A stretch of 49,206 nucleotides of DNA from Phycisphaerales bacterium (GTDB lineage: Bacteria > Planctomycetota > Phycisphaerae > Phycisphaerales > UBA1924): positions 1 to 49,206 of the forward strand of contig JAPKGU010000006.1 of NCBI GenBank assembly GCA_026647565.1, in the 5' to 3' direction. Of the stretch, positions 6,839-14,211 are shown piece after piece. Numbering within the stretch: the first letter of the stretch is position 1; each line of letters starts with the position of its first letter. The notes beneath the pieces were generated by a model. The model saw only the letters and a program-made list of their open reading frames with translations, did not search any database and had not been told where the DNA came from. The position numbers and the translations under genes were made by a program.

Positions 6839-8440
6839 ATGCCGCAACCCGGTCCGCCTCCGCCCGCCGATAGCGATTCGCACAGTCGTGCAGTCCTCGC
6901 TGCGGCCCTCGACCCGATCATCACCATCGACGCATCGGGCGTGATCCAGTCCGCCAGCGACTCGGTTCTGCGCGTCTTCGGGTGGTCGCCCGGCGAACTC
7001 ATCGGGCGCAACGTCAGCGTGCTGATGACCGAGCCGCATCAGTCGGCCCATGACGCCTACCTCGCACGCTACGCCGCGACAGGTCAGACCCGCATCCTCA
7101 ACAACCCGCGTCGGCTCGAGGCCGTCCGCCGGGACGGCACGCGGTTCCCGATCGAGCTCTCCGTCTCCCAGGCGGACATCCCAACGATGGCGGGACCGCT
7201 CTTTGTAGGCATTATCCGCGACCTCACTCGTCCTCGCCGATCCAGGGGCCCGCGCGGGGCGGGCGTCGCCGAGTCACAGGACTTGCAGGGCCTCGTCACC
7301 GAGCAGACGAGGGCACTTGAACAGGCCCACCTTCGCCTGAGGCTGGCCGACCAGATGGCCTCGATCGGCACACTTGCCGCCGGGCTGGGTCACGACATGA
7401 ACAACGTCCTGCTGCCGGTGAGAGCGCAGATCAATGTTCTGCGCGAGGCGAGCCGCAACCTCTCTGAGTCCCGTGCTGACGCTCATTCTCGCGCGTGCAC
7501 ATGCAGCGGTCAGTCCGGTGCTCCGGGGATCGATATCCGCCCCGCGATCGACGCCATCGCCTCAAGCGTCGCTTACCTGCAGCAGCTCGCGGATGGGCTC
7601 CACGCGCTCGCGCAGAATCCCGACAACACCTACCCGGACGGGCCACCGACCGACCTGCGAGACTGGTGGGACCGCACCGGGATCGTGATCGCCAAGGGAG
7701 TCCCGAAGCACGTCAAGCTGACCGCGGCGATCCCGCCCCACCTGCCACCCGTGAGTGTCGCACCGCACCGGCTGACACAGGCCGTGCTGAATCTGGTGAT
7801 CAACGCGGGCGAGGCCATCCCCAGCCTCGATCAAGACCCCTCCCGCAAGCGCCGGCAGGGTCGTGTGAAGATCACGGCCCGATCCGAGGGCGATGAGTCG
7901 GGAGCCCGGTGGATCGCTCTGTCCGTCTCCGACAACGGCACCGGGATGACCGCCGAGGTCAAGCGTCGGGCGTTCGAGCTGTTCTTTACGACCAAGTCCC
8001 GCGGCAGGGGAACCGGGCTTGGGCTTCCGCTGGTCCACAAGGTGGCCGCACGCGTGGGCGGGCGAGTCGTGATCGACACCGTGCTCGGCAAGGGCACCAC
8101 CGTCACGATGTGGCTGCCCGAGGCCCACGTGCCCTCGGATGCTCAGCCCCGCCATCGCGCGGTCATCGCGGTTTCGAACGCTCGCCTGGCCTCGCTGGTC
8201 CGACACGTGCTGGAGGCCGCGGGTGTGCAGATCGTCGACGCTTCTCGCGCTCTCGACGGAGCGGCACTCTGGGTGGTCGACCAGCCGGTCTCCGCAAAGC
8301 GCGTTGGCGGCGAGGGGACGTCCGTCCGCCGCCGCAACGGCCCGAAGCACCTTACGATTACCCCGACCGACGACTTCAAGACGATCCGCGAGCTGATCGC
8401 CATGGCACTCGCATCCTTGCCCGAGTCCGGGGATAAGTAG
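6839..8440 (+). CDS. FixL-like PAS sensor histidine kinase
   Basis: 533 residues, no membrane segment, so a cytoplasmic sensor. The PAS domain (about 15-130) is FixL-like: FGWSPGELIGRNVSVLM, then HDAYLARY. His71 and Arg91 are 20 residues apart, as are the haem ligand and Gbeta Arg of FixL. A short coiled linker leads to the dimerisation helix with phosphoacceptor His185 (GLGHDMNNVL). The ATPase domain has Asn322, SVSDNGTGM and GRGTGLGLPL. The last about 100 residues resemble a receiver-like fold but show no clear acceptor Asp. The ATG at 6839 has a poor ribosome site, and a TTG three codons earlier is possible. The response regulator gene follows after 8 bp. Confidence 0.92.
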   Translation: MPQPGPPPPADSDSHSRAVLAAALDPIITIDASGVIQSASDSVLRVFGWSPGELIGRNVSVLMTEPHQSAHDAYLARYAATGQTRILNNPRRLEAVRRDGTRFPIELSVSQADIPTMAGPLFVGIIRDLTRPRRSRGPRGAGVAESQDLQGLVTEQTRALEQAHLRLRLADQMASIGTLAAGLGHDMNNVLLPVRAQINVLREASRNLSESRADAHSRACTCSGQSGAPGIDIRPAIDAIASSVAYLQQLADGLHALAQNPDNTYPDGPPTDLRDWWDRTGIVIAKGVPKHVKLTAAIPPHLPPVSVAPHRLTQAVLNLVINAGEAIPSLDQDPSRKRRQGRVKITARSEGDESGARWIALSVSDNGTGMTAEVKRRAFELFFTTKSRGRGTGLGLPLVHKVAARVGGRVVIDTVLGKGTTVTMWLPEAHVPSDAQPRHRAVIAVSNARLASLVRHVLEAAGVQIVDASRALDGAALWVVDQPVSAKRVGGEGTSVRRRNGPKHLTITPTDDFKTIRELIAMALASLPESGDK

Positions 8441-8448
8441 CACGAATC

Positions 8449-9216
8449 ATGCCCTCAAAGCGTCGCTCAACCACGAAGTCGGAAGCGCCTGCGTCGCCGC
8501 CCGACGACGGAGCAGGTATCCGCGTGCTGTGTGTGGATGACCACGCAGTGATCATCGAGGGGCTCAAGGCCCAGTTTTCTCTTGACCCCTCCATACGGTG
8601 CATCGGGTCGTTGTCGTCGGCCGAGCGTCTGGTCGAGGAGGTCGGCCGACTGAAGCCGGACCTCGTGCTGCTCGACATTGAGATGCCCGGACCTGACGCC
8701 TTCGAGACCGCCGACCGGCTCCGTCACATGCATCCTCGCACCCGTGTTGTCATCCTGAGCGCCCACATCCGCGACGGGTACATCGACGCGGCGTTCAAGT
8801 GCGGGGCCTGGGGCTACTTCGCCAAGTCCGATGAACTCTCCGCCATCATCTCCGGCATCCGCGAAGTGGCGTGTGGCCGAGACGGGACATTCGTCCTCGG
8901 ACCGAAGGTGAAGAAGCGTTGCCGACCCGTTGTTCCACATGCCACCGGGGTCCGACCTTCGCCTCCATTACGCCGAGTCCCCGCGGGTCCGAGCGATGCA
9001 AGGCCCGTCACGCCGCTGAGCACCCTTTCGATGCGAGAGGTCGAGGTGCTGCGCCTGATCGGCAAGGGCCTGACGCGCAACCAGATCGCCTCAGAACTCT
9101 CGCGCGAGGTCAAGACCATCGATGGGCATCAGAAGCGCATCATGCGCAAGCTGAACGTCGGATCACGCTCCGACCTCATGCGGCTGGCCATCCGCGAGGG
9201 GTTGGCCGAGGCGTAG
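8449..9216 (+). CDS. NarL/FixJ-family response regulator
   Basis: 255 residues. Receiver domain about 24-145: acidic pair Asp30-Asp31, phosphoacceptor Asp76 in LVLLDIEMPG, then ILSAH and the conserved Lys of YFAKSDE. A Pro/Arg-rich linker (about 155-180) leads to a C-terminal LuxR-type helix-turn-helix, LSMREVEVLRLIGKGLTRNQ, then VKTIDGHQKRIMRKL. It should be phosphorylated by the preceding kinase and bind inverted-repeat DNA as a dimer. It is the natural candidate to bind the palindromes at 2030 and 6749 (inference). The linker is longer than in ordinary NarL proteins. Confidence 0.93.
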   Translation: MPSKRRSTTKSEAPASPPDDGAGIRVLCVDDHAVIIEGLKAQFSLDPSIRCIGSLSSAERLVEEVGRLKPDLVLLDIEMPGPDAFETADRLRHMHPRTRVVILSAHIRDGYIDAAFKCGAWGYFAKSDELSAIISGIREVACGRDGTFVLGPKVKKRCRPVVPHATGVRPSPPLRRVPAGPSDARPVTPLSTLSMREVEVLRLIGKGLTRNQIASELSREVKTIDGHQKRIMRKLNVGSRSDLMRLAIREGLAEA

Positions 9217-9226
9217 AAGAGAGAAC

Positions 9227-9251
9227 GCTTCCCCGCAAGGTCGGGGCAAGC
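9227..9251 (+). terminator. Possible hairpin after the two-component operon
   Basis: GCTTCCCCG and CGGGGCAAGC pair with one bulged base across a 6-nt loop, 11 bp after the regulator stop codon. No T-run follows, so it is only a weak intrinsic terminator candidate between two convergent genes. Confidence 0.3.
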
Positions 9252-9305
9252 AGTGGCATCGCGCCCGAGGCCGGTTTCTGCGGATGTCCTTCGACCGAAG
9301 GGCCC

Positions 9306-10898
9306 TCAGGGGTTCTTCGTCGCGCGTTGGTCGGCGGGGAGCGCGGGCGTCAGCTCTTTCAGGATGCGATCGACGGCGTCGAGCCGAGCGCGGAGCGCGG
9401 CGTTCTCCTGCCGCAGTTCCTCGAGCTTCTTGTCATTCGACTCGTTGGCGGCGCGGATTGCAGCGATCTCGGCGTCCTTCTCGGCCCGCAGGTCCCGCAG
9501 CGCCTCGACGGTGAGAGCCTCAAAGCCCGTGATCTGCAGCGTCTTCAGGCCGCTCGAGTCTGTGGCCACCCAGTCGGGGAAGACCGGTTCAACCTCCTGG
9601 GCGATAAAGCCCATGCACTGCCCCGCGCGGGCGCCGGGTATGTTGGGTTCGTTGTAGAAGAAGGTGTGCCCGCTGAGATCCATCAGCCGATCGAGCACGC
9701 CGGTCAGCGGCTCGATGTCGTGCTTCGCACGCGCGTCCGAGACGGTGGCCCAGATCGGCGCGCCGGTCTTGGCGGCCATGCCGTTGGACCGGAAGATGAA
9801 CTGCACCTGCCCGCCCGCCCGGACGATCAGGTCGTCGCCGGGAGGGGCATCGGCCCCGGGGTTGTCGCCGAGGTTGATGATGAGCTGTGAGTTGTCGGGC
9901 GAAGGGTTTTGGCGTTCGATAGATACCGGATCGCTGTTGTCGGTCGGGCTGCCGAATCGCAGCGACCCCGAGTCGATCCGCACATCGCCGTTGACATGCA
10001 CCCGGCTCTGCGCCGCGCCGTTGAGATTCACGCCGAGGAAGCCCGAATCGACCCGCACATCGCCCACGACATGCACGCGGCTCTGCGGAATTCCCGCGGT
10101 GTTCACGCCGAGGTTGTCGCGCACGACGAGGTCCTGGTACATGGTGGCATCGCCGAACACACGGGCTTGGCCGCCGATACCCAGATCGCCCGTGAAGACC
10201 CCGTCGCCGGCCACCGACAGCTTTGAGTTGGGAACTGACGTGCCGATCCCCACGTTGCCCATGGGATCGATTAGCATGCGAGCGGCGCCCGCGGTGCGAT
10301 CGATGATCTGGAAGGTCCCGGCCAGAAAGACGTCTCCCCCGGCGCTGCTCTGCAGCGTCCAGCGTCGCCCGCCATCGCCGCCGACAATCCCGATCTCGGT
10401 ATCCCCGGCGCTCCGAGCGACCTCAAACGCCGAGTTGGGCACTGTCGTGCCGATGCCGACATTGCCGCCGGAATAGGAGAGGTCGTTGCCCAGGGTGGCC
10501 CAGGGCGCCATCGAGAAAGTCGCGGCGGGCGCCGCGTTCATCGCCTGCCTGGGCGAGAGCGTCACTCCATTCACCGTGATCGCGAGCCAGCGGGCGTTCG
10601 GCCCGAATACGCCCGCACCAAAGTCGAGGGTAACGGTGAACACTCCGTTGCTGACCGCGACCGGCGGCGGGTTGTCGCCCACGCCATCGAACGTGAGCGT
10701 CGGCCCGACCTGGGTCCCCGCCGATACGGCATCCCACAACTTGAAGACCATCGGGAACGATCCGTTTGAGGGCACACCCGACTGCTCGAGCAGCCCCTGG
10801 TACGTGAACGCCGATCCGAGCGGCGTCTGCGCGGAAACGGTCGCGGCGAACGCGCACAGTGCGAAGAACAACTTCAAACCTAAGCACAGGCCTTTCAT
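9306..10898 (-). CDS. Secreted protein with C-terminal S74 intramolecular chaperone domain
   Basis: 530 residues. An N-terminal signal peptide (about 1-23, LKLFFALCAFAATVSA) precedes a beta domain starting TPLGSAFTYQGLLEQSG. The middle (about 145-310) is a series of beta-helix-like repeats with the motif NVGIGTxxPNSxLxVAGD. The S74 domain begins near 385 with ATVSDARAKHDIEPL, which retains the Ser and Lys of the autoproteolytic dyad, followed by TFFYNEP and CMGFIAQEVEPVFPDWV. The final 60 residues form a coiled coil (DKKLEELRQENAALRARL). In phage tailspikes this domain trimerises the fibre and then cleaves itself off. Here no phage genes are nearby; a trimeric surface fibre is likely. AAGGAG precedes the ATG. 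Confidence 0.88.
   Translation of the reverse strand: MKGLCLGLKLFFALCAFAATVSAQTPLGSAFTYQGLLEQSGVPSNGSFPMVFKLWDAVSAGTQVGPTLTFDGVGDNPPPVAVSNGVFTVTLDFGAGVFGPNARWLAITVNGVTLSPRQAMNAAPAATFSMAPWATLGNDLSYSGGNVGIGTTVPNSAFEVARSAGDTEIGIVGGDGGRRWTLQSSAGGDVFLAGTFQIIDRTAGAARMLIDPMGNVGIGTSVPNSKLSVAGDGVFTGDLGIGGQARVFGDATMYQDLVVRDNLGVNTAGIPQSRVHVVGDVRVDSGFLGVNLNGAAQSRVHVNGDVRIDSGSLRFGSPTDNSDPVSIERQNPSPDNSQLIINLGDNPGADAPPGDDLIVRAGGQVQFIFRSNGMAAKTGAPIWATVSDARAKHDIEPLTGVLDRLMDLSGHTFFYNEPNIPGARAGQCMGFIAQEVEPVFPDWVATDSSGLKTLQITGFEALTVEALRDLRAEKDAEIAAIRAANESNDKKLEELRQENAALRARLDAVDRILKELTPALPADQRATKNP
9969..10112. repeat. Two imperfect 69-bp direct repeats (75-bp period) inside the S74-protein gene
   Basis: Positions 9969-10037 and 10044-10112 align closely, with shared blocks such as cgcacatcgcc, gacatgcac and ttcacgccgagg. 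They encode successive 25-residue fibre repeats of the form SRVHVxGDVRxDSG-x2-LGVN. This shows the shaft grows by unit duplication. Confidence 0.7.
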
Positions 10899-11080
10899 CG
10901 CAACACTCCTTGAAGAAACAGACGGATTCTCGGGTCGATCTGCCGCATGGTACCAGACCTCGATTTCCGATCAAGACGGGGGCGATCGCACCGTCCGGGA
11001 CTCGTGGCCTTGACCGACTCAGAGATCGCCTTGAGTTTTCGGCGGCGTGCAGCATGGGGGCGGAGCGGTAGACTGAGTGG

Positions 11081-12226
11081 ATGCGGCGAGAGCATGACGT
11101 CATCGTGATCGGCGTCGGGACGATGGGGGCGGCGGCGTGCGCGGAGCTGGCGCGGCGGGGGAAGCGGGTGCTGGGGATTGAGCGGTTTGATGTGCCGCAC
11201 GGGATGGGGGCGCACCACGGGCACTCGCGGATGTTCCGGTTGGCGTACTTCGAGCATGCGGACTATGTGCCGCTGCTGCGGAAGGCGCTTGAGGGATGGA
11301 ATGAGTTGAACGCGGCGTCGCCGCTGCGACCGTTCACGATGACGGGCGGGTTGTATGCGGGGCCGGCGGGGTGCGAGACGGTCGAGAGGTCCGCGGAGGC
11401 GGCGCGTGAGCACGGGCTCGAGCATCGGTTGCTGACGCGGGCGGAAGCGATGCGCGAGTTTCCGAGGTTCGCGCTTCCCGACGGGTACGCCGGGATGTAC
11501 GAGCCAACGGTGGGGTTCGTGGTGCCGGAGCACGCGGTGGCGGCGATGGCGACGCTGGCCCTCGAGCGTGGCGCTGAGATCCGGGCGCGGGAGCGGGTGC
11601 TCTCGTGGGAGGCGAACGACGTGGGCGTGGTCGTAAGAACGGATCGGGCCGAGTATCGGGCGGGGTCATTGGTCATCACGAACGGGGCGTGGACGAGCCG
11701 CGTGGTGGGGGATCTTGGTGTGCCGCTTCGGGTGACGAGGCAGGTGCTCGGGTGGGTGTGGCCGGAGGAGCCGGAGGCGTACACGCTCGGGCGGTTCCCG
11801 TGCTGGGCGATCGAGGACGAGGCGAAGAGCGTCTTTTACGGGTTCCCGATGCTGCCGAGCAATCCGGGGCTGAAGGTGGCGAAGCACGTGCCGGGGCGCG
11901 AGGCGGACCCGGAGACGCTGGATCGCGCGGGGGCGACGCGCGAGGATGAGGAGGACTTTCGCGAGGGGATTCGCAGGTACTTGCCGCGGGCGGAGGGCCC
12001 GACGATGGCAATGGCGGTGTGCATGTACACGAACAGCCCGGACTCGCACTTCATCATCGATCGGCATCCGCGGCATGAGAATGTGGCGATCGCGTGCGGG
12101 TTCAGCGGGCACGGGTTCAAGTTCGCGCCGGTGGTGGGGGAGATCGTGGCGGACCTGGCGATCGACGGCACGACGCGGCTGCCGGCGCAGTTCCTCGGGC
12201 TGGGTCGGTTTGGTGGTGTGAGATGA
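11081..12226 (+). CDS. solA: FAD-dependent amino-acid oxidase, monomeric sarcosine oxidase / N-methyltryptophan oxidase family
   Basis: 381 residues, the family length. FAD-binding start DVIVIGVGTMGAAACAELARRGKRV is a Rossmann GxGxxG. FERFDVPHG-like text (IERFDVPHGMGAHHG) and SRMFRLAYFEHADYVPL match the sarcosine/N-methyltryptophan oxidase group. The Cys in AVCMYTNSPD is the expected site of covalent 8alpha-S-cysteinyl FAD linkage, and CGFSGHGFKFAPVVGE closes the active site. It should oxidatively demethylate an N-methyl amino acid, yielding formaldehyde and H2O2; which one is not determined. Its stop overlaps the thpR start (ATGA at 12223-12226), so the two are translationally coupled. Confidence 0.88.
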   Translation: MRREHDVIVIGVGTMGAAACAELARRGKRVLGIERFDVPHGMGAHHGHSRMFRLAYFEHADYVPLLRKALEGWNELNAASPLRPFTMTGGLYAGPAGCETVERSAEAAREHGLEHRLLTRAEAMREFPRFALPDGYAGMYEPTVGFVVPEHAVAAMATLALERGAEIRARERVLSWEANDVGVVVRTDRAEYRAGSLVITNGAWTSRVVGDLGVPLRVTRQVLGWVWPEEPEAYTLGRFPCWAIEDEAKSVFYGFPMLPSNPGLKVAKHVPGREADPETLDRAGATREDEEDFREGIRRYLPRAEGPTMAMAVCMYTNSPDSHFIIDRHPRHENVAIACGFSGHGFKFAPVVGEIVADLAIDGTTRLPAQFLGLGRFGGVR

Positions 12227-12786
12227 GCCGGGCGCCGGTGATGCGGTTGTTCGTGGCGGTGTATGCGGATGCGGAGGGGGCGGCGGCGCTGGCGCGGCAC
12301 GCGGCGGAGATCGAGCGCGAGCACGGCGGGCGGTTTCGGGCGACGGCGCGGGAGCTGATCCACCTGACGCTCCTGTTCATCGGGGAGACGAGCGAGCGCG
12401 AGCTGGATGGGGTGATGGAGTCGATCGGCCGATCGGTGGCGGGAGTGGGAGCGTTCGAGTTGGGGGCAGGGAGACTTGTTGGATTGCCGACGGGGCGGGA
12501 GGCGAGGTTGGTTGCGGCGGAGACCGACTCGCCGCCGGGGTTGCTGGAGGTGCAGCGGCGGCTGGCGTCGCGGCTGGCGCGGAACCCGAAGGACAAGAGG
12601 TCGGGGAAGTACCTGCCCCATCTGACACTGGGGCGTTTCGGGCAGGGCGCAGCGGAGGCGTTTGAGGCGAGGGCGATTCCGGAGGTTCGATTTGGGGTGG
12701 AGCGGGTGCGGCTGATGAGGAGCGTGCTCAGGCCGGGAGGGGCGGAGCACGCGGAGGTCGCGGGGTTCGGGCTGGACGGAAGGTGA
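12223..12786 (+). CDS. thpR: RNA 2',3'-cyclic phosphodiesterase (2'-5' RNA ligase family)
   Basis: 187 residues, usual size. Both catalytic HxTx motifs of the 2H phosphoesterase fold are present: HLTL in LIHLTLLFIGE (about residue 45) and HLTL in YLPHLTLGRFG (about residue 130). LFVAVYADAEG is the standard N-terminal strand. The family opens 2',3'-cyclic phosphate ends on RNA. The ATG overlaps the stop codon of the upstream oxidase by four bases. The functional link between the two genes is not obvious. Confidence 0.9.
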   Translation: MSRAPVMRLFVAVYADAEGAAALARHAAEIEREHGGRFRATARELIHLTLLFIGETSERELDGVMESIGRSVAGVGAFELGAGRLVGLPTGREARLVAAETDSPPGLLEVQRRLASRLARNPKDKRSGKYLPHLTLGRFGQGAAEAFEARAIPEVRFGVERVRLMRSVLRPGGAEHAEVAGFGLDGR

Positions 12787-12896
12787 AGCGCCGGAAGGAC
12801 TTGCCTATTGTTGTGGCCCCTCGCAGCGGCTCGGATTCGCCGGGCGCGGCGGGATTCTCAACCACCAGATAACCAGCCAGATCAGGGGTTTACGCG

Positions 12897-13367
12897 ATGG
12901 AAACGACGCTCATCATCCTGAAGCCGGACGCCGTGCAGCGCGGGCTCATGGGTCGCATCATCAGCCGCTTCGAAGAGAAGGGCCTGCAGATCGTCGGGTG
13001 CAAGCTCATGCAGATCAGCCAGGACCTGGCGGCGACGCACTACGAGGCGCACAAGTCCAAGCCGTTCTATCCCGGCCTGGTGCGGTTCATGACGAGCAGC
13101 CCGGTGCTGGTGATGGCGGTGCGCGGGATCGGGGCGATCACGATCGCCCGGAACATGATGGGCGCGACGTTCGGCTCGAAGGCGGCACCCGGGACGATCC
13201 GCGGCGATTTCGGCGTCTCCAACTCGTACAACCTGATCCACGGCTCTGACAGCCCTGAGGCGGCGGAGCGCGAGCTGAAGCTCTTCTTCAAGTCCGGCGA
13301 GGTGCTCGACTTCGGCCGCGCAGTGGAGCAGTGGGTCTATGACTTCGGCGGCGGCAAGCCGGAGTGA
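12897..13367 (+). CDS. ndk: Nucleoside diphosphate kinase
   Basis: 156 residues. It transfers the gamma phosphate of ATP to NDPs through a phosphohistidine. Seen: TLIILKPDAVQRGLMG at the N-terminus, the Kpn-loop region, RGDFG, and the catalytic His in NLIHGSDSPEAAERE. Slightly longer than the common 140-150 residues because of a C-terminal tail (EVLDFGRAVEQWVYDFGGGKPE), which is frequent in non-proteobacterial Ndk. AGGGG lies about 9 nt before the ATG. It ends at a strong shared terminator. Confidence 0.97.
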   Translation: METTLIILKPDAVQRGLMGRIISRFEEKGLQIVGCKLMQISQDLAATHYEAHKSKPFYPGLVRFMTSSPVLVMAVRGIGAITIARNMMGATFGSKAAPGTIRGDFGVSNSYNLIHGSDSPEAAERELKLFFKSGEVLDFGRAVEQWVYDFGGGKPE

Positions 13368-13410
13368 GTTGACTCGGTTCGGTTGATTCGACAATGAGGG
13401 ACCCAAGGAC

Positions 13411-13440
13411 AAACGCGGCCCACGTGGGCCGCGTTTCTTT
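13411..13440. terminator. Bidirectional intrinsic terminator between ndk and csrA
   Basis: A perfect 26-bp palindrome (13411-13436) with arms AAACGCGGCCCAC and GTGGGCCGCGTTT, followed by CTTT. It lies between the convergent ndk (stop 13367) and csrA (stop 13463) genes and reads as a GC-rich stem ending in T residues on either strand. Confidence 0.88.
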
Positions 13441-13462
13441 GCGGTAGATCGATTGTGCGGGA

Positions 13463-13690
13463 TCAAGAGCCGGCGGCGGCGGCGTTGGGGCCGATGGTGG
13501 CGACGACGGCCGGCGCTTCCTGAACGATTTGCTCGGCGATCTCGCGACGGTGGATGTCGACTTCTCTCGGGAAGTCGAAGGCGATGCGGACGCGCTCGCC
13601 CTTGATGGACGCGATTCGGACTACGCCGATCGGGTTGCGCGGGTCCCCGATGACGACTTCTTCCCCTTCGCGTCTTGTGATGACGAGCAT
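13463..13690 (-). CDS. csrA: Carbon storage regulator / translational regulator CsrA
   Basis: 75 residues. The start MLVITRREGEEVVIG and the body GVVRIASIKGERVRIAFD, then FPREVDIHRREIAEQI, are diagnostic of CsrA, a dimeric RNA-binding protein recognising GGA in stem-loops. The C-terminal Ala-rich tail is variable in the family. GGAGG is 5 nt before the ATG. A TATACT -10 lies at 13744-13749, giving a leader of about 47 nt that contains a hairpin and two GGA triplets including the ribosome site. This fits the usual autoregulation (inference). Confidence 0.95.
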   Translation of the reverse strand: MLVITRREGEEVVIGDPRNPIGVVRIASIKGERVRIAFDFPREVDIHRREIAEQIVQEAPAVVATIGPNAAAAGS

Positions 13691-13709
13691 TGGCGCCTCC
13701 AGCCCCGAA

Positions 13710-13725
13710 CGGACAGATTTGTCCG
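13710..13725 (-). promoter_or_regulatory. Leader hairpin upstream of csrA
   Basis: CGGACA and TGTCCG pair across a 4-nt loop in the predicted csrA leader, 20 nt before the start codon. It contains a GGA triplet, as does the downstream ribosome site (GGAGG). CsrA proteins bind paired GGA sites, so this may be the self-repression site. Confidence 0.4.
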
Positions 13726-13726
13726 G

Positions 13727-13770
13727 CTCACCTGAGCGAGGTGAGTATACCACAACTCCAGTGGTTGCAA
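13727..13770 (-). promoter_or_regulatory. Predicted csrA promoter with overlapping palindrome
   Basis: On the minus strand TTGCAA (13765-13770) and TATACT (13744-13749, five of six consensus bases) are separated by 14-15 bp, slightly short. A perfect 7-bp inverted repeat, CTCACCT-N5-AGGTGAG (13727-13745), overlaps the -10 edge and predicted start, where a repressor would sit. Confidence 0.45.
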
Positions 13771-13902
13771 GGCCTTTTCGCGATCTGAGCGCGAACCGAG
13801 GGGATTGTGAACGCTGAACCCACAGATCATCCGGAACCGAGGGTCAGGGCGAGGGCTGCGGGCTCCTTACGTGGACCGAACTTCCCGCGTCCGACGGCGC
13901 GG

Positions 13903-14175
13903 TCAGGAGACCGCTTCGACACCCTTGATCTCAGGGATGTGGGCCTTCAGGTTGCGCTCGATCCCGATCTGCAGGGTGATGTTGCTGGAGGGGCAACCGA
14001 CGCAGGCGCCGTGGAGGCGGATGCGAACGATGCCGGCGGGTGTGACGTCGACAAACTCGACATCGCCTCCGTCGCTCTGCACGGCGGGACGGATCAGGTT
14101 GATGACGTGCTCGACGCGCGCGGCCAGGTCGTGGGCGGGAGGCGGGGCCTGATTGCCAAGGGCTCGGTTCGGCAT
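13903..14175 (-). CDS. NifU C-terminal-domain Fe-S scaffold protein
   Basis: 90 residues, a stand-alone Nfu domain. VEHVINLIRPAVQSDGGDVEFVDV and GACVGCPSS-N-ITLQ contain the C-x2-C pair that binds a transferable 4Fe-4S cluster, and IERNLKAHIPEIKGVEAV is the usual ending. It probably delivers clusters to apo-proteins in the cytoplasm. No isc/suf genes are adjacent, which is common for Nfu. Start at 14175 gives MPNRALGNQ; no strong ribosome site is visible. Confidence 0.92.
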   Translation of the reverse strand: MPNRALGNQAPPPAHDLAARVEHVINLIRPAVQSDGGDVEFVDVTPAGIVRIRLHGACVGCPSSNITLQIGIERNLKAHIPEIKGVEAVS

Positions 14176-14211
14176 TGGAGCAATGGTAGGTCCGAGAGGG
14201 ACGCGGGTCGG

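Noticed and set aside
9306-10898. A prophage tail-fibre gene
   Set aside because: It has a signal peptide, and no capsid, tail, integrase or lysis gene is in the neighbourhood.
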